Source: Caryophanales bacterium UBA784 (GTDB taxonomy: Bacteria > Bacillota_I > Bacilli_A > RFN20 > CAG-288). Taken from it: DNA of 64,000 bases. The stretch is taken from NCBI GenBank assembly GCA_002297045.1, contig DBJE01000006.1:1-64000 (forward strand), written 5' to 3'. Position numbers and translations under genes: made by a program. The notes beneath the pieces were generated by a model. It ran no database searches. It had not been told where the DNA came from and worked only from the letters and a program-made list of their open reading frames with translations. The number at the start of each line of letters is the position of its first letter. The stretch's first letter is position 1. Positions 8,760 through 17,859 of this stretch are shown one piece after another.

Positions 8760-10338
8760 TCTTCTTTCCAAAGACTTTCAGCTTCTTTTTTCGTTCTCTG
8801 GAAAGACAGGAAAGAGAAAAGTATTTTCCCTTTTGGCCTCTCTTGTCTTTCTTTTCGTCTTTAGGGCGGTTGAGGTCTTTCTTTTTGTCGGCGTCCTAGG
8901 CAAACTGAAAGACTATTCGGGAGTTCCTTTTGCCTACAGGACTCTGTTCCTGTTTATTCTTTCTAGGCTTAGGAGGTTATCCCTGCTTATTAAATGCGAG
9001 CGGCTCTTCTACCGGGGAGAGGACTTGACTGCCTTATCTGCCCTTCCTCTTTCCCCCGCCTCGATTATTTCCTCTAAACTGATTACGGTCTTCCTTTATC
9101 AGTTTAGGAGGGAGACTCTTCTCATCTTCCCCCTTCTTGTCTCCTATGGGGTAAGGTTCCATAGGCCTGCCTTCTTCTTTTTCCTCGCCTTCCTTTATCC
9201 TTTCTTCTCTTTCTTCTTTGAGGCTGGCATAGCTAGGATCCTGCTTCCTCTCTATCATAGGATTGTCTCCTACCTCTCCGACCGTCCCCTTTTCTTCCTT
9301 ATCTGCGGACTTGTCGTCAGGGGAGGCTTTGCCTTCCTTTACGGAAAAGTGTTAAACCTCTTCGTCCAGCTTGTCTCCGACCAGGATCTCACCCTTCTTT
9401 TTACGACAGAAAACAGGCAGAAGATGGTCAATAGGCAGAAATATCTTCTGATTGTCAATAGGATTCTTGACTTTATGGTCAAAGGAAGCGGACTTCATTT
9501 CTTCCTTTGGTTTGCCTTTGCCTTAGGTGCTTTCCTTCTTGGCCTTCTTGTCACCGTCCCAAGCTATCATGCCGTCCTTCATAAAGGGGAGAGGAACTAT
9601 GCCAGCCGGAAGAAGAGAAAACCATTGAGGAGGAGCCCTCTTAAGGCACTCTGCAAGAAGGAAAGGCAGCTTCTTTATAGTAACAGCGAAAACCTTTATT
9701 CCTTCACCGGCCTTCTTCTTGTCGGTCCTTACCTTGGCTATCTGATTGTCTATGCCCTGAACATCATCTTCTCCAAGGGCCTTCTTGGCTATTATCTTTC
9801 CCTGTTCCCCAATGTCAAGGAAAGCGTAGCCTATTTCGTCTTCGTCTTCCTCTCCATGGTCAGGCTTAGCGGGGCAAGCGACTATCTAAGCCGGGAGAAG
9901 GAAGGCATCGTCCTAAGGAAGATCATCCCTGTCTCCCTTTCTAAGCAGCTTTCCGTCAAAAGGGGGATTCCGCTTCTTTCCCTCTCTCTTTCTTTGTTTG
10001 CCATGACCATGGTTATGATTTTCACCAAGAACAGGAATGCCGTCAATGCCTTCGCCGCTTTCTTCTCTTCCCTCCTGCTTGCCTATTCCTATTCTATCCT
10101 CTGCCTAAGGGGAGAGAGGAGAAACAGAGGAAAGCAGTCTCTGAATGCTTCTCTCTTCTCCTATTTAGCCCCTCTGTTCCTCTTCTTCGTTTTCTTCCTT
10201 CTCAACTACCTGAAAGTTCCTTTTATTGCCTCTTTCTTCCTTCTTGTCTTCCTTTCCTTCATCCCTGCCCTTGCTCTTTTCTTCTACTTCAAGAAGAAAA
10301 AGAACACAAGGTTTATCCATAGGGAGGTAAACGCATGA
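8752..10338 (+). CDS. ABC transporter permease (ABC-2-like membrane protein)
   Basis: A 528-residue polytopic membrane protein with about 10-12 hydrophobic segments in two halves. These are separated by a basic cytoplasmic loop around residues 275-310 (NYASRKKRKPL). It overlaps the ATPase gene by 8 bp, so the two make one exporter. The architecture resembles bacterial ABC exporters annotated as putative ABC exporter or ABC-2 permease. No substrate-specific motif is visible. Its tight linkage to the McrB-like protein upstream and two exported proteins downstream suggests function within the surface operon. Confidence 0.75.
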   Translation: MLSLLSKDFQLLFSFSGKTGKRKVFSLLASLVFLFVFRAVEVFLFVGVLGKLKDYSGVPFAYRTLFLFILSRLRRLSLLIKCERLFYRGEDLTALSALPLSPASIISSKLITVFLYQFRRETLLIFPLLVSYGVRFHRPAFFFFLAFLYPFFSFFFEAGIARILLPLYHRIVSYLSDRPLFFLICGLVVRGGFAFLYGKVLNLFVQLVSDQDLTLLFTTENRQKMVNRQKYLLIVNRILDFMVKGSGLHFFLWFAFALGAFLLGLLVTVPSYHAVLHKGERNYASRKKRKPLRRSPLKALCKKERQLLYSNSENLYSFTGLLLVGPYLGYLIVYALNIIFSKGLLGYYLSLFPNVKESVAYFVFVFLSMVRLSGASDYLSREKEGIVLRKIIPVSLSKQLSVKRGIPLLSLSLSLFAMTMVMIFTKNRNAVNAFAAFFSSLLLAYSYSILCLRGERRNRGKQSLNASLFSYLAPLFLFFVFFLLNYLKVPFIASFFLLVFLSFIPALALFFYFKKKKNTRFIHREVNA

Positions 10339-12809
10339 AAAAAAGTAATCTGGCTATCCTTCTTCTCGCCCCCTTTGTCATCGCTTTTCTAGGCATTGTC
10401 TCCGTCAATGCCGCCTTTTCCCTCATTGATAAGGATATCGAGGGCATAGACTGGGATTATCAGGACAGGGAGGCGTTTAAGATTACCGGCCAAGGCTATC
10501 TGTTGAAAGCCACTCCCGTCACTTCCGAGGAGAGTAACCTTGCCTACGGAAACGAGCTTGTCTGGTCAATCGACAAGGGAGGAGAGGATTATGCCTATCT
10601 GAAACAGGAAAAGGATTCCTTCTACCTCTATCCGGAAGTGGAAGGGGAGATCACCCTTACCTGCAGCAATAAGAAAGGAAACGTCCACCGGAGCAGGAAG
10701 GCCATCCTTTATAAGAATTCGGCAATCCTCTTCATTCCGGAGATTTCCTCTTCCCAGAACAATCTGGATTCGACTCTTTATTATGGCGAATATGACCTGG
10801 ATAAGGACGGAAACAAGACTTCGGCTTCTTTTGTCTATCATACCAAGGTCGTTCCGGAAGACCTCTCTTCCACTCTCCGTATCGAAGAGCAGAGCGACAA
10901 TATCTCCTATGATGTCTCTTCCGGAAAAAGGACTGTCCTAAAGGAAGGGGCCGCCTATTTAAAGAGGTCCTGCGGCTATTCTTCCTCCGACAGCAGCGAG
11001 AACACCCTCTCCTTTACTGTCGTGGATGACGGAATAAATGTCTACGACTATGACGGACTAAGGAAGTGCACGAATTTAAGCAAGGATGGAGAGAAAGTCG
11101 TCCTGCGGAAGAACTTCGACTCCCTGAAGAACGTCTACGAGAGGGATAAGGACGGAAAAGTCGTTTTGAAAGACTCTTCTCCGGTTCTAAAGAGCGGGAA
11201 CACAACGCTCTTCGGGAACTATGACAGCAAGAGCGGAAAGACGAGCTTCACTCCTTATACGTTCGTCCGGAACGATTCCCATGAATTCATCGATAAGTGG
11301 AACGCCTATGCCAAAGAGAATCCGGACAAAGGCCTTGCCGAAAGGGGAGACACCTTGCTCTCCGCCCTCCATGTTCAGAAGGACTTTTACGGCAACGGAT
11401 ACAAGAGGAACTTCCACGACCTAATCTATCCTTCTAGGACCAAGGAAGTGAATTCAAACGGAACAAGTGTTTCCATCCCTGCCCTTGGAAAAGATGATCT
11501 CTTCCGGGGACCTAGCTATGCCTATGCCCTCGGCGATCCAAAGAACAGGCCTCTTATTGCCATCTATGGACAGGACAACTGCGGTGTCTATGTCGACAAG
11601 GATGGAGTTACGATTGACGATGTCGATATCCGGAACTGCGACACCCCTTCCTCCCTTTCCTTTTTAAAGACATGCGGAAGCGTAAGGGACGTAGAGGCAG
11701 ATAATGTCTCCCTTCTTTATTCCCGTCTCTCCTGCGGAAAGAACGTCCTGCGTTCTTTCTCAAGCAGGGATAGGACAGTCAAGAACACAAGGCTCTCGAA
11801 TGCAAGGAACTTCCTTATCGATGTCGGAACTAACGAGTACAGGAAGCTTGACGGAAGCAAGACCTCTTCCTTCCTGCAAAGGGACGGAAATAGCGTGACT
11901 TCGACTCTGGATGACTATCTAAACGGCCAAGGCGACTCCCTGATGGGATCCTATTTCACCGGTGACGGAGATAAGGATAGGAGGAAGAAGTGCCTTAACT
12001 CCCTCTGGGCGGGAAGGAGCCAGACCGATGGCATCAAGGATGTCTATAAAGGAAGCAGGACGATTGATAACTGCTACTTCTATCAGTCCGGCATCTCTTC
12101 TATCGGTATAGAAAGTGTGTTTGAAGGGACCTATAGGTATAACAATACTCCTTCTACCGTCAATCAGCTTCTTACGATTCTTGGAGGAAGGAGCACTGGC
12201 TCAGGAAGCAGTAGGATTCCCTTTGTTCCTAAGGACAGGTTTGGCGTCTCCTATCCGGTCAAAGTGAAAATTCAGGGGAAGAGTCGTTTCTATGACTATA
12301 AAGAAATCGGTCAAAGGGATATTACCGGTCTTATCGAAGAGAACTTCTCCACTATCTTCGCCTCTCTTCCTGACGCCAGGAAGAAGAAAATCTACGAAAG
12401 GCTTGGCAAGGATCCCTCCACTGACGATGTTCAGATCACGATCGATGACTTCTTCCCCTTTAAGCCTGCCTTAAACGAAAGGGCGAAGAGCCAAGGCTGC
12501 GTCTATAAAGGGACAAAGGAAGGAAGCGAAAAGGAAGGGGAGTACAGGAATATCCCTGTCGCCTATTATGGAGGAGGCATCAACCTCTCCACTGTCGATA
12601 GGTCGGAAAGGGAAGAGAAGGATCATTTCAAGGAATCGCTCTCTCTTGATCTTCTTCAGTATTATCTAAACCACGGAAGCGGAGTCCACGGCCTTCTTTA
12701 CAAGATGGTCTCCTTCTTTACCGGATTTGAGCCGTTTAAGTTTGTCAGGCAAAAGGCTGACGGAGAATGGTTCTCTCAGGCACCGAACGTCTCCGACCTA
12801 AAAAAATAA
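10335..12809 (+). CDS. Large exported protein, probable beta-helix fold
   Basis: An 824-residue protein with an N-terminal signal or anchor segment (NLAILLLAPFVIAFLGIVSVNAAF, residues 5-28). An Ig-like beta region follows (about 50-130, with ELVWSIDKGGEDYAYL and GEITLTCSNKKG). From about residue 400 to 600 short strands with Asn and Gly turns (GVTIDDVDIRNCDTPSS, SVRDVEADNVSLLYSRL) look like a right-handed parallel beta-helix of the pectate-lyase type. No catalytic residues can be assigned. The start overlaps the permease stop (atga). It may be the cargo or a surface component of the transporter. Reading AGG as Met removes many otherwise implausible arginines from predicted strands. Confidence 0.65.
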   Translation: MKKSNLAILLLAPFVIAFLGIVSVNAAFSLIDKDIEGIDWDYQDREAFKITGQGYLLKATPVTSEESNLAYGNELVWSIDKGGEDYAYLKQEKDSFYLYPEVEGEITLTCSNKKGNVHRSRKAILYKNSAILFIPEISSSQNNLDSTLYYGEYDLDKDGNKTSASFVYHTKVVPEDLSSTLRIEEQSDNISYDVSSGKRTVLKEGAAYLKRSCGYSSSDSSENTLSFTVVDDGINVYDYDGLRKCTNLSKDGEKVVLRKNFDSLKNVYERDKDGKVVLKDSSPVLKSGNTTLFGNYDSKSGKTSFTPYTFVRNDSHEFIDKWNAYAKENPDKGLAERGDTLLSALHVQKDFYGNGYKRNFHDLIYPSRTKEVNSNGTSVSIPALGKDDLFRGPSYAYALGDPKNRPLIAIYGQDNCGVYVDKDGVTIDDVDIRNCDTPSSLSFLKTCGSVRDVEADNVSLLYSRLSCGKNVLRSFSSRDRTVKNTRLSNARNFLIDVGTNEYRKLDGSKTSSFLQRDGNSVTSTLDDYLNGQGDSLMGSYFTGDGDKDRRKKCLNSLWAGRSQTDGIKDVYKGSRTIDNCYFYQSGISSIGIESVFEGTYRYNNTPSTVNQLLTILGGRSTGSGSSRIPFVPKDRFGVSYPVKVKIQGKSRFYDYKEIGQRDITGLIEENFSTIFASLPDARKKKIYERLGKDPSTDDVQITIDDFFPFKPALNERAKSQGCVYKGTKEGSEKEGEYRNIPVAYYGGGINLSTVDRSEREEKDHFKESLSLDLLQYYLNHGSGVHGLLYKMVSFFTGFEPFKFVRQKADGEWFSQAPNVSDLKK

Positions 12810-12822
12810 GGAGCAAAATAAA

Positions 12823-13899
12823 ATGAAAAAATCCTTCCGTTTACTTAGGGCATCCCTATCGAGGCTTCTCCCTCTTAGTGGATGTTCCTCCTTCTTCAAG
12901 GGCGGCAATAGTGTCAACCAGATTGACGAGGTGACTACCCGGATGCTCGATGACGGGAACACGCTAGTGACCATTACCTTCACTGGCAAAGGAAAGGATC
13001 CGGTCACCTTCATTCTTCCCTGCGGGGAAACCGGGGCTAGCGGGAATGGAATAGCGAGCATCGATCCGGTTGTCGACAAGGACGGCAATGTCACTGTCAC
13101 CATCAACTACACGGCGAAGAACTTTCCTGCTACCGTGTTTACCATCAAGGCGGGACGAAGCATCACTGGCTACACTACAGGCAAGGATGAACAGACCGGA
13201 GATATTCTTTTAACCTTCACCTACTCCGATGGAACAAGCTCTGACCCGATCCGTATTCCAAAAGGCGAAAAGGGCGAAGACGGCAAGGGAATCAAAGAGA
13301 GGAAGTGCGAGCAGCAGGAGAACGGCGGACAGAAGATTACCATCACCTTCTCCGATGACACGACTACGGAGTTTGTGATTTCCCCTGCCAAGGGCATTCT
13401 TTCCATCCAGTCGAGCCAGAACGATGACGGGGAGAGGATACTGACAATCTATTACACCGATGGCAGGACCGATCAGGTTACCCTTCCGACCTTCAACACC
13501 AGGCTTAGCGGAAACGGAATGCCGGGAAGCGATTTAGGCCATATCGGAGATTTCTATTTCGATTTGGAGAATAATGTCATCTATCAAAAGGAAAGCTCCG
13601 GATGGAGTGTCGTTATTGACTTTAAGAATCAGCTTGGCACGACCTATACTGTCGAATTCCGGCTTAACGGAGACGGAGGCCGCTTTGCCTCTTCCTCCTT
13701 CCAAGGCAAGGTGACTATAGAGAGAGGACACACCTTTTATTCCGATAAGATCTCCGTCCCTCTCGCCGTCCGTGACGGCTATTCCTTTGACGGATGGTAC
13801 ACTTCTCCTACCCCTGATCCGAATGTCAACGGACGCTTCACGGATGTGACGAATGTCTATTCCGATAGGACTCTTTACGCTTCCTGGATTAAGGCATAG
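12823..13899 (+). CDS. Surface lipoprotein with Listeria-Bacteroides-type repeat
   Basis: A 358-residue lipoprotein. The signal reads KSFRLLMASLSMLLPLSGC with the lipobox Cys at 21. Both Met residues in the hydrophobic core are AGG and would be arginines under the standard code. The body has about four repeated beta modules (TVTINYT, LLTFTYSDGT, KITITFSDDT, ILTIYYTDGR), some joined by GxxG linkers such as GEKGEDGKGI. The C-terminal 75 residues form an InlB-B/Flg_new-like repeat (VEFRLNGDGG to DGWYTSPTPDPN to LYASW). Such domains occur in adhesins. The ribosome site is aaggag, 14 bp after the previous stop. It is the last gene of the operon, before a strong terminator. Confidence 0.8.
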   Translation: MKKSFRLLRASLSRLLPLSGCSSFFKGGNSVNQIDEVTTRMLDDGNTLVTITFTGKGKDPVTFILPCGETGASGNGIASIDPVVDKDGNVTVTINYTAKNFPATVFTIKAGRSITGYTTGKDEQTGDILLTFTYSDGTSSDPIRIPKGEKGEDGKGIKERKCEQQENGGQKITITFSDDTTTEFVISPAKGILSIQSSQNDDGERILTIYYTDGRTDQVTLPTFNTRLSGNGMPGSDLGHIGDFYFDLENNVIYQKESSGWSVVIDFKNQLGTTYTVEFRLNGDGGRFASSSFQGKVTIERGHTFYSDKISVPLAVRDGYSFDGWYTSPTPDPNVNGRFTDVTNVYSDRTLYASWIKA

Positions 13900-13923
13900 A
13901 AGGTCTTGTTTTCTGACCTATTG

Positions 13924-13946
13924 CCGGCCTGAAAAGGCCGGTTTTT
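13924..13946 (+). terminator. Rho-independent terminator of the surface operon
   Basis: A perfect 7-bp stem ccggcct/aggccgg with a gaaa tetraloop is followed directly by ttttt. It lies 25 bp after the stop of the last operon gene. Confidence 0.9.
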
Positions 13947-13967
13947 AGTTCTCAAAAAGAATAAAAA

Positions 13968-14013
13968 CAACCGGATTTGAGGTGTTTTGGCAACCAGATT
14001 TGAGGCATTTTGC
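13968..14013. repeat. Two tandem 23-bp repeats
   Basis: Two adjacent copies of caaccRgatttgaggYRttttgS (13968-13990 and 13991-14013) differ at four positions. A looser third match (ccggttagatttgtgg) lies at about 14036. They sit between the operon terminator and a transposase remnant, so they may be the end of a former insertion element. Function is unknown. Confidence 0.6.
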
Positions 14014-14103
14014 CGACTGCTTTTGGGATAAATCACCGGTTAGATTTGTGGTTAACATTTATACACCAAAAATTATGAATAAGTTGGCTATAACAAAAAA
14101 CAG

Positions 14104-14434
14104 CTAATTAAGCACGCTTAATAAAAAATTATCTTTCTTTTTTCTCCGCCACTGGATTCTGATAGGAAAGTGAGATTGAAAAACATGCAAAATGAGCCTT
14201 AAGCTGATGATGAGCCATGCCGCCAAGAAGACTTCGGATTGAAACATCAGAAAGGACAACCTCATGACGAGGAGACTTGTCAACCGATTTGGGACGGCCG
14301 GAGAACTGGGCGGCGAGTTGTTTTCTAATATCATAGACGGCCTTAACTCCGTCCAGAAGGTGAAGATGGACCGCCGGTGGGAATTTGCGGAAATGAATCC
14401 GGGGACGGAAGGTGATCGACCGGCTGCAGATCAA
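14104..14434 (-). pseudogene. Degenerate transposase C-terminal fragment
   Basis: On the minus strand two overlapping frames carry remnants resembling the C-terminus of a DDE transposase (IS1634/IS4-like). The segment HHQLKAHFACFSISLSYQNP resembles the usual IxAHxxLCFIALxxYR ending of those proteins, followed by a lysine-rich tail. There is no start codon with a ribosome site, and the upstream catalytic domain is absent. The region between 13950 and 14670 therefore looks like decayed insertion-sequence DNA. The identification is weak and rests on one short motif. Confidence 0.4.
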
Positions 14435-14602
14435 AAATAGGCCGTGGCGGTATCAAAGAAGAGAGAAAGACCTAAAAAGGTCACTGTATAATTCTATTTT
14501 CTTAGAAATGCTTTATTTAGGCCTTTTTCAAACATCGTAAAAATCAGCAGTTGTTCCTTTAAAACTAACGTATATTCGATTCTGAACTGAGTAAAACCGT
14601 TC

Positions 14603-14637
14603 CCTTGTTCATTGGCTTGTTAGGACGCTGAACAAGG
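14603..14637. repeat. 9-bp perfect inverted repeat
   Basis: ccttgttca and tgaacaagg flank a 17-nt loop. No U-run follows on either strand, so it is not a standard terminator. It may be an insertion-element end or a protein site. The rest of 14440-14670 shows only a short gacct/aggtc hairpin and AT-rich sequence. Confidence 0.5.
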
Positions 14638-14672
14638 AAATAGAGCCTCTTTCTTCTATGATTCAAGTAAAC

Positions 14673-14697
14673 AAAAAGGGCTCTTTTTCAAGAGCCC
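14673..14697 (-). terminator. Rho-independent terminator of the P-type ATPase gene
   Basis: On the minus strand gggctctt/aagagccc closes an 8-bp stem and is followed by tttttg. It lies 23 bp after the stop at 14720. Confidence 0.88.
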
Positions 14698-14719
14698 AAA
14701 GTTTGGATTGAACTGAGGA

Positions 14720-17683
14720 CTAAATGACTTGGATGTTCTTCTTCCGGAAGATGGGGGCGAGAATTTCATGGACAAGAAGAGGGACAAGGGCCATGCCGGC
14801 AAGAAGCAGCCATTCGGTGAAGAGGAGCTGAGTCGTCTTAAAGGGAGCAGAGAGGAAAGGAAGCTCAGTGACGGCAATCTGAAGGGCAAAGCCGACAATA
14901 AAGGAGATAAGAAGCATCCAGTTTCCGTCCTTGAAGACATGGATGAAGCTTCTTCTTAGGTCAGTCCTTCCGATCCTATGGAAAATCTGCGACCTGGCAA
15001 GGACGGTAAAGGCGAAGGTCATGGCCTGTTCATGGACGGAGATAAAGCCCTGTGAGAACTGGACGGCATTTAATGCATCTTCCGTTGCAAAGAGCTGAGA
15101 GAAGACCGGGATTCCGCCAAAGGAGGTGTGTTTGATTCCGACATAGGCATAGGAGCCGTCACTTAGGATGACACGGGAATTCAGGCAGTTGACGAATCCT
15201 TGCCAGGACCAGGACCAACTGTCCTTATTGGCCCTGAGCCCATTGATACTTCCGAAATCATAGGTTCCCCTATGCCTGAAGGCAGGGATGAGGAAGGCAG
15301 TCCTGGTGATGAGGAAGATGACAAATCCGTATCCTAAGGTGAACTGGAATCCTCCGTGGGAGAAGACGCCGTCCTTTGGATTCCGCGGCTTTTGCTTCCT
15401 GATGTCCTTTTCCTTCTTATCCCTTGAGAGGGCAATGGCAGGAAGAGAATCGGTAATCAGGTTGATCCAGAGAATCTGTAATGTGGCAAGTGGGGTAGGT
15501 AGGCCAAGAAGCAGGATGAAGAACATCGTCCTGACTTCGCCGAAGTTCGAGGAAAGAAGGTAGAAGATGGCTTTCTTGACGTTCGAGAAGATACCCCGGC
15601 CTTCTTCCACTGCCTTTTCGATGGAGGCGAAGTTGTCGTCGGTAAGAACCCTATCGGCAGCCGATTTGGCAACGTCGGTTCCAGTTATACCCATGGCAAT
15701 ACCGATGTCGGCAGCCTTAAGGGAAGGAGCATCGTTGACGCCGTCTCCGGTCATCGAGACGATATTTCCGTTGGCTTTCAGTGCCTTGACAATCTGCACC
15801 TTGTTTTCCGGGGAGACCCGGGCAAAGACGTTCGTCGTCTTTACCTTTTCTTTCAGTTCTTCTTCGCTAAGCTGATTTAGCTCATCGCCGGAGCAGCACT
15901 GCTCGGGGCTAGTGGCGATACCAAGGTTCTTGGCAATGGCGAAGGCGGTATCCTTGTGGTCTCCGGTAATCCTGACTGTACGGATTCCGGCCTCTTTCAG
16001 CTTGGCAACGGCAGGCTTAGCCTCCGGACGTTCCGGATCAATCCTTCCTACCCTTCCGACATAGATAAGGTGTTCCTCACTCCTTCTCTTGCCGTCTTCG
16101 TGATAGCGGTAGGCAAAGGCAAGAACACGGTAGGCTTCATCCGCCCTATCCTTGCTTGCCTTGTTGATTTCGGCAATGTCTTCGTTGGTGATTGGACGCA
16201 CCTCGCCATTGATTTCGATGTATTCCGTATGTTTCAGAATAGAATCGAGTGCACCTTTGGTGTAGATGATCTTTTTCCCGTCTCTTTGATTTTCAACCGA
16301 CCTCCTCTTACGGACGGAATCGAAGGGGAGCTCATCTAAACGGGGCTGCTCTTTCTCTTCCGTTTCTTCCTTATTAATCGAGAAGGTCTTGGCATAGTCT
16401 AATAGAGCAAGCTCAGTCGGATCGCCATAGCGGTCTCCGTTGATACTGGCGTTAGAGCATAGCCTCCTACCTGTCGCAAGGAAGGAAACCTCGGAGGCAT
16501 CTATCTTATCGGCATCCCTTGTCTTTCCGTTGAGATAGACCTTTTTGACGGTCCTCTTATTCTGTGTGAGTGTTCCGGTCTTATCCGAGCAGACAACGGT
16601 GACAGATCCTAATGTTTCGACAGAAGGAAGCTTACGGACAATGGTGTTGACCTTGACCATCTTTCCTACACCAAGAGCGAGGGCGATTGTGACAATTGCG
16701 GAGAGGCCTTCCGGAATGGCAGCAACCGCAAGGGCGATTGCTTCCTCGAAGAGGTCTAGGGTTTCCCACCCAAGGTTAGACCAGTCTCCGCCTTTTGTGG
16801 CAATGTTGATAAGGGCCCAGACAAATCCGGCAAGGAAGGTGACGATGACAATGACAAGACAGATTAACCCTAACTGTTTTGATAGGACGGCAAGCTTCTT
16901 CTGGAGAGGAGTCTCTTCATCCTCGTTCTGTGTAAGCCTTGTGGCTATCTTGCCGACTTCGGTGTTCCTTCCTGTCCCGATGACGATGCCGCTTCCTCTT
17001 CCGTAGGAAATCGGGCAGGAGGAGAAGGCAATGTTTTCCTTGTCGTTGGTGACGACGTCTTCCTTCAGAATCGCTTTGGCGTCTTTCTCTGCCGGAACGG
17101 ATTCTCCAGTCAGGGAGGATTCGTCGCTCTTTAAGTCGACGGAGGAAATAAGACGGATATCGGCAGGGACGATGCTTCCTTCTTCAAGGATGACAAGGTC
17201 TCCCGGAACCACGTCCTCGCTTTTGACGTTAAGTGTCTTTCCGTCTCTTTTTACTGTGCACCTTGGGGTGGACAGTTTTTTCAGTGCCTCAAGGGACTGT
17301 TCTGCCTTCTGTTCCTGGATGGAACCGATTAAGGCGTTGATGACGACGATGGCCAAAATGACAATGGCATCAATCCATTCATCGCTGCTCTTGTTCCTTG
17401 CTAGATTGATAAAGAAGATAGCTAGGGAAATCAAGGCGGCAATTAATAGGACGATGACCATAGGCTCGGCAAACTGCTTGAGGAATTTGATGACGAAGGG
17501 AACTTTCTTTCCTTCTTCCAGACGGTTCTTTCCGTACTTTTCCAGTCTTTCCCTTGCCTCTTGCTCGCTAAGACCGTTTTTCAAATCGGTCTTAAAGTGG
17601 TCGGCAACCTCCTCGATGCTTTTTGCATGGGCCGGATAGACTTCCTGCGTCGACTTGGACGTCGTTTCCTCTTTCTGCTTCAT
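14720..17683 (-). CDS. P2-type cation-transporting ATPase (Ca2+/Mn2+ class)
   Basis: A 987-residue P-type ATPase of the SERCA/PMR1 (PacL/YoaB) class. The N-terminal cation ATPase domain (SIEEVADHFKTDLKNGLSEQEA) is followed by TGES and the phosphorylation motif CSDKTGTLTQNKMTV (Asp about 367). Then come the nucleotide-binding KGALD, GIRTVMITGDHKDTAFA, and hinge MTGDGVNDAPSLKAADIGIAMG. The membrane signature is AADMVLTDDNFASI. Each underlying AGG in NKMTV, TVMITG, ADMVL, ALSMD and DIMKQ matches a family Met, while the adjacent family Arg in KPRNP is CGG. It exports divalent cations from the cytoplasm. The yybP-ykoY riboswitch in its leader points to Mn2+-responsive expression. The ribosome site is gaaaggga before ATG 17683. 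Confidence 0.95.
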   Translation of the reverse strand: MKQKEETTSKSTQEVYPAHAKSIEEVADHFKTDLKNGLSEQEARERLEKYGKNRLEEGKKVPFVIKFLKQFAEPMVIVLLIAALISLAIFFINLARNKSSDEWIDAIVILAIVVINALIGSIQEQKAEQSLEALKKLSTPRCTVKRDGKTLNVKSEDVVPGDLVILEEGSIVPADIRLISSVDLKSDESSLTGESVPAEKDAKAILKEDVVTNDKENIAFSSCPISYGRGSGIVIGTGRNTEVGKIATRLTQNEDEETPLQKKLAVLSKQLGLICLVIVIVTFLAGFVWALINIATKGGDWSNLGWETLDLFEEAIALAVAAIPEGLSAIVTIALALGVGKMVKVNTIVRKLPSVETLGSVTVVCSDKTGTLTQNKRTVKKVYLNGKTRDADKIDASEVSFLATGRRLCSNASINGDRYGDPTELALLDYAKTFSINKEETEEKEQPRLDELPFDSVRKRRSVENQRDGKKIIYTKGALDSILKHTEYIEINGEVRPITNEDIAEINKASKDRADEAYRVLAFAYRYHEDGKRRSEEHLIYVGRVGRIDPERPEAKPAVAKLKEAGIRTVRITGDHKDTAFAIAKNLGIATSPEQCCSGDELNQLSEEELKEKVKTTNVFARVSPENKVQIVKALKANGNIVSMTGDGVNDAPSLKAADIGIAMGITGTDVAKSAADRVLTDDNFASIEKAVEEGRGIFSNVKKAIFYLLSSNFGEVRTMFFILLLGLPTPLATLQILWINLITDSLPAIALSRDKKEKDIRKQKPRNPKDGVFSHGGFQFTLGYGFVIFLITRTAFLIPAFRHRGTYDFGSINGLRANKDSWSWSWQGFVNCLNSRVILSDGSYAYVGIKHTSFGGIPVFSQLFATEDALNAVQFSQGFISVHEQAMTFAFTVLARSQIFHRIGRTDLRRSFIHVFKDGNWMLLISFIVGFALQIAVTELPFLSAPFKTTQLLFTEWLLLAGMALVPLLVHEILAPIFRKKNIQVI

Positions 17684-17699
17684 GGAATGATCCCTTTCC

Positions 17700-17806
17700 C
17701 CTGTTTGGTCTTGCTTGCGGTTTCCTGACCGTCTGTTATCCGGTAAGACTATTCAGCCGACGTGGTGACGAATAACAGCAAAAAGCTACTCCCCAGAACA
17801 AGGATA
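17700..17806 (-). promoter_or_regulatory. yybP-ykoY family (Mn2+) riboswitch
   Basis: The minus-strand leader of the P-type ATPase contains the two hallmark loops: ggggagtagc (plus-strand 17785-17794) and gcaagacc (17707-17714). Between them are helices such as ctgttat/ataacag and the three-way region ttcgtcaccacgtcggc. The outer stem is closed by ccttgtt/aacagg. The aptamer ends only a few bases before the ribosome site gaaaggga and no terminator hairpin is seen, which suggests translational control. Members of this class bind Mn2+ and often control P-type ATPases and MntP, matching this context. Confidence 0.9.
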
Positions 17807-17813
17807 CTTACCT

Positions 17814-17842
17814 ATTATATGAATTTCTTTCTTCTTTGTCAC
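17814..17842 (-). promoter_or_regulatory. Promoter of riboswitch-P-type ATPase transcript
   Basis: On the minus strand, -35 gtgaca (17837-17842) and -10 tataat (17814-17819) are separated by 17 bp. The predicted start is just upstream of the aptamer. Confidence 0.75.
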
Positions 17843-17859
17843 AGAATAATCTATTTGGT

